DNA from: Turritopsis dohrnii
Lineage: Eukaryota > Cnidaria > Hydrozoa > Anthoathecata > Oceaniidae
Length of the DNA: 64,000 bases
Direction: 5' to 3'
Assembly: GCA_027922465.2 (NCBI GenBank)
Contig: BQMF02000197.1
Location: 248,001 to 312,000 of the forward strand
Position numbers and translations under genes: made by a program. Shown here one piece after another: positions 58,201 to 64,000 of this stretch (its first letter is position 1; each line of letters starts with the position of its first letter). The notes below the pieces were generated by a model. It made no database searches and was not told where the DNA came from. It was given only the letters and a program-made list of their open reading frames with translations.

Positions 58201-61200
58201 ACTTATTATTTTTAAAGTGCAATAATCATCTTCACAGTTTTTAAACATCGTGATGGAGGTATGGAAAGGGAGGGAGGGGGGAGGGGGGTCAAAATTCGTT
58301 TCCTCTGCTGTCATGAAAAGTAAAAGCTGTCCAACTGGTTGAACTAACCTGTCACCTTAAGTTTCTTTTGTGTGAAAATCTTAAAGTGAACTCTCAATCC
58401 TCTTTTGAAAAAGCTAGGATGGTTTTTAAGTGGTATTTTTAAATCATTTTTTGCTATGAGTGTGATAAATTTATAGGATACAATGCACTTTCATCAAGGG
58501 TTGGATTTGATTTTTACAGTGAATATAGCACCAGATGTCTAAATACCTTTTGGCTGTTAACACAATAGTATTTTGGTTCGTGTTTACTCACAAAAAAATG
58601 ACTAATTTGCACTAATTTGCAATCAGTTATTTTGTCTCCATTCAGCTTATTTCATATCCATAGATAATTACTTAGCAACGTCCTTGATTTGATCATTACT
58701 TTCACTACAGCTTCCAAACAAATTTCATCCCTCAATCCTTTAAGTTAAGTTGAATAGTTTTCTTGAGTATTCTTGAGTATTCATGAATTTATGAATTACT
58801 TTTTTATGTTTATCAAACATGTTTATAAAACATACTGCATTTAGAACTTGTACCTTTTTAATCTTCTTTAAGTCTTTGAGCTAAATCTGTTTAAGTATTT
58901 TCTTAGATTTTAGTATTAGAAAGTGCCTTCTGAGTAAATTTTGCATGTCACAATGATCAATGTTATATAATGTATAGGCAGTCAACACTAATAGGTGGTT
59001 ATTGCCATAGACAATAGGTTGAAGTGTTTTCCTTACATACATTAGCAGCATTTGTTTGGATTTAATAATAAAGTGCACTCTGGTGTGTAGAAACTTACAT
59101 ACTGTTTTCTATGGTTATTGATTAAAACTGATACAATACCCTGGCAAATTCCAAACTTCTATGAATGATTCTAGCTCAAAAATTCAACGTCAACATGATC
59201 TTGTTATTCCCATTCTAAAAGTTAGATTATTAAATATACCTTGTGTTAAATACATATTCTTGTTTATTTGCATTTAGTGTTGATGGAACTTATTCAACTC
59301 AGTTGGGAAAATATGTCAATGACTCTCCATATCCAAATGCAAAAATGTTGCCAGTGCAAGTTAAAAGTAAAAAAAGACTATGCCTGTTTGCACTTACAGA
59401 AATCAAAGCAGGAACAGAAATACGTTATAACTACGGGGATGAAGAAAACCTATGGTGGAGAAATAATGTGAGAATTAGCTCTTATTACTTCAGGTTATAG
59501 TGCTCTTTGTGTGATATAACTTTTTAATAAATTTATTATTATTTTCCTTGACCTGACATGATACACACTTGAAGGCAATAATATTATTGAGCTAAATGAT
59601 GATTGGTTCAGAATATTTATTAATAATTTTTGGGCTTTTACACATCACTGCTGATCCAATACACAGTGATTGCTAGAAGCTTGATTATCATTCTAACAAA
59701 TGATGCATGCCTGTCATGACATGTGCTAATTTTTCTTAAAAAGAGAATTCAATGAGAATGAAACAATATACACTTAAGTTATAGATCATAATCCTGTTCT
59801 ATGTCATCTGTTTTAGAATAATTGTATATACCCTCTGAACATACATGAATGCGTAATTCAATTTGTAAGTGATGAAGAATGCAATATGATCAAGAGTCAT
59901 CTACCTGATGATGATGTTCCTGTGGAAGTCTGTGATGTAGTAGATGTACCAACCAAGGATGTAAAAGTAGAAATTGCTGATGTAAATGTGCCTTTTGATG
60001 ATGTTCCTGTGGAAGTCTGTGATGTAGTAGATGTACCAACCAAGGATGTAAAAGCGGAAATTGCTGATGTAAATGTGCCTTTTGATGATGTTCCTGTGGA
60101 AGTCTGTGATGTAGTAGATGAACCAACCAAGGATGTAAAAGCGGAAATTGCTGATGTAAATGTGCCTTTTGATGATGTTCCTGTGGAAGTCTGTGATGTA
60201 GTAGATGTACCAACCAAGGATGTAAAAGTAGAAATTGCTGATGTAAATGTGCCTTTTGATGATGTTCCTGTGGAAGTCTGTGATGTAGTAGATGTACCAA
60301 CCAAGGATGTAAAAGCGGAAATTGCTGATGTAAATGTGCCTTTTGATGATGTTCCTGTGGAAGTCTGTGATGTAGTAGATGAACCAACCAAGGATGTAAA
60401 AGCGGAAATTGCTGATGTAAATGTGCCTTTTGATGATGTTCCTGTGGAAGTCTGTGATGTAGTAGATGAACCAACCAAGGATGTAAAAGTAGAAATTGCT
60501 GATGTAAATGTGCCTTTTGATGATGTTCCTGTGGAAGTCTGTGATGTAGTAGATGAACCAACCAAGGATGTAAAAGCGGAAATTGCTGATGTAAATGTGC
60601 CTTTTGATGATGTTCCTGTGGAAGTCTGTGATGTAGTAGATGAACCAACCAAGGATGTAAAAGTAGAAATTGCTGATGTAAATGTGCCTTTTGATGATGT
60701 TCCTGTGGAAGCTTGTGATATAGATGTTATTGAAATGCCTGGAAGTTGTTCTCAATTACCTTGCTGTTCTACAAAAAATGGACTTGATTCTGCTATTGAT
60801 TTTCATTGTAATGAGAGAAGTGCAGTCAATGCTGATGGAATCTTGAGTGTTCAGGTATTTTATTTCTTGGAGTAGACAATTCCCTTTATTTTTTTCATAT
60901 ATTTTTTCCTGAAGATTTATTATCATCCGAATCATCATTGTTTTTCTGAGTTGATTCTTGAATGTCAAGGTTGCAGTTTGTTATATTATCCATTTGTGAT
61001 GTTATGATATGTCTCACTGTTGTAGATGGATTTCTCAAGTTCTTCAAGCGAGAATGAATCAGATATTTCAACAGCAGTAAGCTATCTATTCTCAGTCTTT
61101 GTGGTTGTTTTATGTTTCTCTATGTGCAGATTTGTCTTGTATTTCTTTTTTGTATCATGTAGTCCACTATAATTTGGGGATTTAAAAAAAGTGATTCTCC

Positions 61201-63776
61201 ACATACTTTAAAGACCTGCTTGAGGTAATTGTTTCCTGTTTAAGCTGTTTGATATGGTATTTTTCTATAATTTGAGCAATGCATAGCTAAATGTTATACA
61301 GATTGTTACAACCTTAATTTATCCTCATGCTGACATTCAAGGAATATACTGCATACATTAAGGAAATAGTCATAATAAAATATGGGCTAGAATATGGAAT
61401 TGACTGAGAAGTGACTGAATTAACAAGTAACATGAATTACCATAAACCCCATTTCTAAAAGAAGCATCACTTCTGAATATACCAAACAACATAATTTAGC
61501 TGGAACAACAAGTCCAACTTCCCTTTTTCCCTTTCCAATTGCAATTAATGAGTTTACTTTCTAAGCAATAATGTAAGTATACACAATGATTTCTATTGAA
61601 AGATCTCCAACAAATGTTTAAGGATCCTCTGATTTGAAAGTACCAAAAACAATTTTGCCATGTTACATTTCTTCTTCTTGGGAGTCAGTTTTCACTTTTC
61701 AATTTCTGTCTAATGGAGGATTGCGCCCAAATGTCTTTGTAAATATGATGAACATGGGTAGCTGTCTAGAAGTCATTCTGTGATTCCTATCATGCTTGGT
61801 GTACTGTTTGTTTTTTTGTTTGGTCTATTTGCTAAGTTTCAACTAACTATTTTTAAAGCTCTGACTCTGAGTTGAAGCTGCAGTTATAATTTATGGAGAT
61901 TTGAAATGTATGGATCATGACTTTTACAATGAAAAGAAAAACAAATTCATTAAGCAACACAATTATTGCTGAAAAGAAAAACCTTGGTATTACAAAATGA
62001 TCTTGATTTTTTAGTAGCAAAGAATGTTTTTTTTTTTAAACTACGTGTGGGAAAATTATGAAGCCATTATTCATACTATTATAACATTTGAATAAACACC
62101 AATTCGGATAGATACAGTTTTCAATACAACAGTAGATGTTGTCTGGAAAATAACTGTTAGTTTAAAAACAGCAGGAAACAAAAATGCAGTGTAACTGTTG
62201 GTTAGACTATGTGAATAAGTGGGTTGTAACTTCATTAACAAGCAGATATTAGAAGGATATTGATCTTACATTTATTCAGATACAAACTAAACTCTAGAAA
62301 TTTTCATTCAGATGTTGATTGTGTCTGGTTTGAAGCAGTAAGGCACTCAATTTGATATCCAAAATCAAGTACATTTGCAAGTACATTTTTGAATTTCAGG
62401 CTCAAAAATAAAATCTGCAATATATACATACGAGATGGGTCGGATATTGGATATATTTCAAACAATGTAAACAAACATATGGTTGTAATTACATTTGTTA
62501 CTTGTTATTCCTGCCTCCAGCTATATTTAGCCTCTTAGAATAAGAATATTTACAGTGTGAATTTTTTACATACTGATGCTGAAAAAAACTTGCTGATTGA
62601 TCAAATTTATTTTGGGGGTCTCAGCCTTCAACCACTCCCGGGCTGCTACACCCTTTATTATGAACTATACATAAATTTAGCATGCATTTGAAAAATGAGA
62701 CATAAGACTTAGATTCAATGATTATAAAGTATTTTTTTATGTTCATTGATATTTGATTTTGATATCTATTGTATACTGGTAGAAAGCCTGATTTAGAAAA
62801 TTTATCAGTATAGTGGCCTCCCTGTAACGTTTGTAAAGATATCTTGCGTTAATTAAAGATAACTCCTTTATGCTTTTGCAAAATCTAATTAACCCAAACT
62901 TCCAAATAACCCCCTTCCCTATAACTCCCCCACCCTTAAAAATGATTTTGACTAATAAGCTTAATCATTTACAGTAGTTGAATAATAATTATATCCATTT
63001 TTCGCAATGTAATTGTTTTATGTAATTAATAGCTGTGTTAAAACTCATGAAAAATGCTGCATGTTTTCAGCTTTATATAAAGCTGATATATGATGTTTCT
63101 TATTGTGTCCATCTTTTTCATCCTGGTAAAGTATGGAAAACATGTGAATGCTGAACTCATGGACACTCAACATATATTTTTTCATAGTGATGCTGCAAAT
63201 TTACAAAGGCACCTGCAACTTGATAATCATGCAAAGGTATTTTTATTTATTTTAATGGAATTTCATTTATTCAGGATGTTGTTATTGCTTGCATCTAAAA
63301 TGAGTTATTTCTGAAATTGTTTCTAGGTGTCTGATTATGAAGGTGAAACTTCCTATCTTCCAATGGATGAGTTGATTGATCCTTTAGTAAGTGTCTGGCT
63401 TTTTTGTCAATGGCAACAATATTTGAATATAAGTGTTAACTATTACTTGTTTTTCATACTTTAGGGCCTTTTAAGAACCAGGCAACTAGAAGAGGTAAAT
63501 GATTTTTCAGATAAGTCTCTTGGTTTCATAAAAGTAAAATTAAAGGACTTCAATGCTATCATGAAAATTTTCTAGGCAGTGTTTTACTTTGTGTCTATTT
63601 GTTTTTTCAAATTTTCACAAACTTATACATCACATGAATGAATTATCTGAAGAAACCAAATAATAAACTCTATTCATTTCCCAATCATATTGAGGAAATA
63701 AAATCTAACATAAGTTGACAAATTTCATCACTAATCTTCTTTAATTTTTTCTAGAATGATGAACTTCCAATGCAGG
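49222..63776 (+). CDS. KMT5A-like SET-domain protein with internal 29-residue repeats (3' end beyond window)
   Basis: Exons: 49222-49348, 54959-55112, 59278-59467, 59817-60854, 61026-61076, probably 62312-62337, then 63188-63236, 63327-63386, 63465-63494, 63756-63776. All phases agree. Exons 1-3 build a SET domain: GYGVFTT, EYAGDLI, FFGKL plus split Cys then VDGTYS, GKYVNDSPYPN, and YNYGDE with the catalytic Tyr. The order fits KMT5A/SET8-type lysine methyltransferases with a very short N-terminus. NDS replaces the usual NHS at the cofactor site, as I recall for KMT5A-like paralogues in cnidarians and fish. Exon 4 holds the repeats. Exon 7 encodes LQRHLQLDNHAK, possibly half of a zinc finger. 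Exon 6 is the least certain. Substrate is unknown; a nuclear role is inferred from the family. Confidence 0.78.
49398..49600 (+). CDS. possible exon, gene unknown
   Basis: After a TTTACAG acceptor the frame encodes TKIPSSRPASVPQKLIMPAV, then FYAEILELNITDNRTKKFPH and WSLCLQIGSKVPVYRVY. Composition and codons look coding. Its phase (0) does not fit the preceding SET-gene exon, which ends in phase 1, and the right splice site is unclear. It lies in the first intron of the SET gene. Confidence 0.35.
49778..49923 (+). CDS. possible alternative exon in first intron of SET gene
   Basis: Bounded by GTTGTTAG and GTAAGG. Encodes DSFMVEYFLHFPGNNNAE, then KILQKTFDTFLNAHGQW and SPEELVQR. It enters in phase 1, so it could splice to the 49222-49348 exon, but it leaves in phase 0 and cannot join the 54959 SET exon. 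Either an alternative transcript end or part of another gene. Confidence 0.4.
50100..51250. other. intronic region with decayed coding-like fragments
   Basis: AT-rich part of the first intron of the SET gene. Around 50965-51080 a broken frame reads YIDGVIKLIETVVLKELHDE then VRIVTENKCLDL, which looks like old coding sequence. No family was recognised and stops follow. Confidence 0.3.
51257..51766. mobile_element. hAT-like MITE, 510 bp, 5-bp target duplication
   Basis: Ends CAGGGCCTTAACTAG and CTAGTTTAAGCCCTG are inverted. The direct repeat CTTTA lies at 51252-51256 and 51767-51771. CAGGG(C) is a typical hAT terminus. The core has no coding frame. Confidence 0.85.
52080..52290 (+). pseudogene. 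coding-like fragment, family unknown
   Basis: Starts after GTTGTTAG with SRETALA, an in-frame TAA, then ISEIAPPSAFHSSELLQRKT and IIIQGSSEESASNEGFQPVK to a stop at about 52288. Composition is unlike the surrounding AT-rich frames. Possibly related to the fragments near 51000 as one decayed gene or transposon. Confidence 0.3.
52300..54336. other. intronic, weak repeats only
   Basis: About 52950-53240 has a repeat-like block with TATGACGTCACAAAA and ATTACGTCATAACGG. About 53490-53530 has GGGCATTGATTTGAGGGGGGTACTTATTCGG, resembling a decayed arm of the GGGCGCTTA-type foldback. Nothing else was recognised. Confidence 0.4.
54337..54850 (-). pseudogene. LINE 3' end (third family) with (ATTCT)n tail
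   Basis: The minus strand encodes SAFTFSKLPHSINTRGKSAG then NTSLYGMNSFTYQSISWWNH, the C-terminus of a CR1/L2-group reverse transcriptase, followed by stops. The 3' UTR contains GGTGGTCTCCAGTCTCTATT and TGACGAATAAATATTATTCT and ends in an (ATTCT)n tail at 54337-54361. An (AG)n run lies at about 54567-54584. Inserted in the first intron of the SET gene, opposite strand. Confidence 0.8.
55113..57291. other. SET gene intron 2, left part
   Basis: AT-rich. A (TTCTA)n-like run at about 55771-55795 may be the tail of another decayed LINE. No exon with suitable phase was identified. Confidence 0.4.
57296..57683. mobile_element. motif-iterated foldback element 7 (CGCATTAATT type)
   Basis: Ends GGGAATAAATTAAT and ATTAATTTATTC are inverted and flanked by TTAA at 57292-57295 and 57684-57687. 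The arms repeat TGCGGAATTAATAAATGCG, TTCGCATTAATTAATT and CGCATTAATTCCGCG with AAAATTTT-like spacers. The core is about 140 bp. TTAA flanks are typical of piggyBac and Kolobok elements, but in such AT-rich DNA this could be chance. Confidence 0.75.
57700..59277. other. SET gene intron 2, right part
   Basis: AT-rich except a G-rich tract at 58267-58288 (GGGAGGGAGGGGGGAGGGGGG), which has four G runs on the plus strand. Nothing else was recognised. Confidence 0.45.
59914..60730 (+). repeat. 87-bp coding minisatellite in SET gene exon 4
   Basis: Nine near-identical 87-bp units and a diverged tenth. Each unit encodes DVPVEVCDVVD, then (V/E)PTKDVK(V/A)E and IADVNVPFD (29 residues), acidic and valine-rich with one cysteine. 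At the two variable sites the units read VV, VA, EA, VV, VA, EA, EV, EA, EV. Units 1-3 repeat as 4-6, and the last four alternate EA and EV. Three minus-strand frames also stay open because the unit length is divisible by three; these are by-products. Confidence 0.95.
61077..63187. other. SET gene introns between exons 5 and 7
   Basis: AT-rich. The phase change from 0 to 2 requires at least one exon here. The best candidate is 62312-62337 (TTTCATTCAG acceptor, GTAAGG donor, 26 nt). Around 62890-62935 a C-rich stretch (AACCCCCTTCC, AACTCCCCCACCC) may be a decayed foldback arm. Confidence 0.45.
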
Positions 63777-64000
63777 TATGACATTATTTTCTCGATTATT
63801 TTTTGGTATTTTCTTCCAGATGCTTCTTGTTCAACAGTTCTTATGGGTACGATAATTCTTTGACTTTTCCATGATTGCTTAGGTTATAGTTCTTTTTTTG
63901 AAACATGGAGATAACAACATGAAGTTGGACTCTGGTTTCTATTGAAATATATTTAATTTATTTGGTTCTTGTTTTTATGACTTCTTTGGTTTAAGAGAGG

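Noticed and set aside
59890..60755. Three long minus-strand frames (251-284 codons) opposite the SET gene repeat exon
   Set aside because: They exist only because the 87-bp unit is divisible by three and lacks stops in those frames. The plus-strand frame has splice sites and joins the SET domain in phase.
1..64000. CRISPR arrays, operons, bacterial promoters and riboswitches
   Set aside because: Looked for and not found; spliced genes and repeat content show eukaryotic DNA. The regular arrays present are satellites, minisatellites or foldback arms.

Overview
The window is animal nuclear DNA. It is AT-rich, its genes are split by GT-AG introns, and it carries many decayed transposons. Repeat types familiar from coral and sea-anemone genomes, together with the gene families present, suggest a cnidarian, probably an anthozoan (inference; no species is claimed). 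There are no operons and no bacterial features. All gene models below were built by hand from open frames, splice consensus and phase agreement, not from transcripts.

Three multi-exon genes can be supported. (1) On the minus strand, 5895 down to 43 and running off the left edge, is a secreted WAP-domain protein with the layout of vertebrate WFDC1/ps20. (2) On the plus strand, 18521 to at least 31939, is a secreted protein of unknown family. Its signal-peptide exon is separated from the body by a 10.7 kb intron filled with repeats. (3) On the plus strand, 49222 to at least 63776 and running off the right edge, is a KMT5A-like SET-domain protein. Its SET core spans three exons and is followed by an exon holding nine near-identical 29-residue repeats, then several very short exons.

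The rest is mostly mobile DNA. 0-15 kb: SINE-like copies, a long hairpin, a broken pogo/Tigger-type transposase carrying a 655-bp insertion, a Penelope-like remnant beside an interstitial (TTAGGG)n block, and the first motif-iterated foldback element. 15-28 kb: six copies of one dispersed element with TGCCCCCGC ends, a hAT-like MITE, and a 992-bp foldback element built from CCGGCCGG motifs. 28-36 kb: another foldback element carrying an open frame inside an intron of gene 2, then three decayed reverse-transcriptase fragments. 36.8-45.1 kb: one CR1/L2-like LINE that has been a landing pad for at least four later insertions. 45.3-47.3 kb: a 126-bp satellite with a three-unit higher-order repeat. 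48.3-48.9 kb: an internally deleted retroelement with a 16-bp target duplication.

The most unusual theme is architectural. At least six elements of different sequence (at 12.8, 26.7, 30.2, 37.3, 44.6 and 57.3 kb) share one design: inverted arms, each arm an array of a short motif particular to that element, around an AT-rich core. A seventh at 43.2 kb is a simpler version. Two of them have perfect 6-bp target duplications and related termini.
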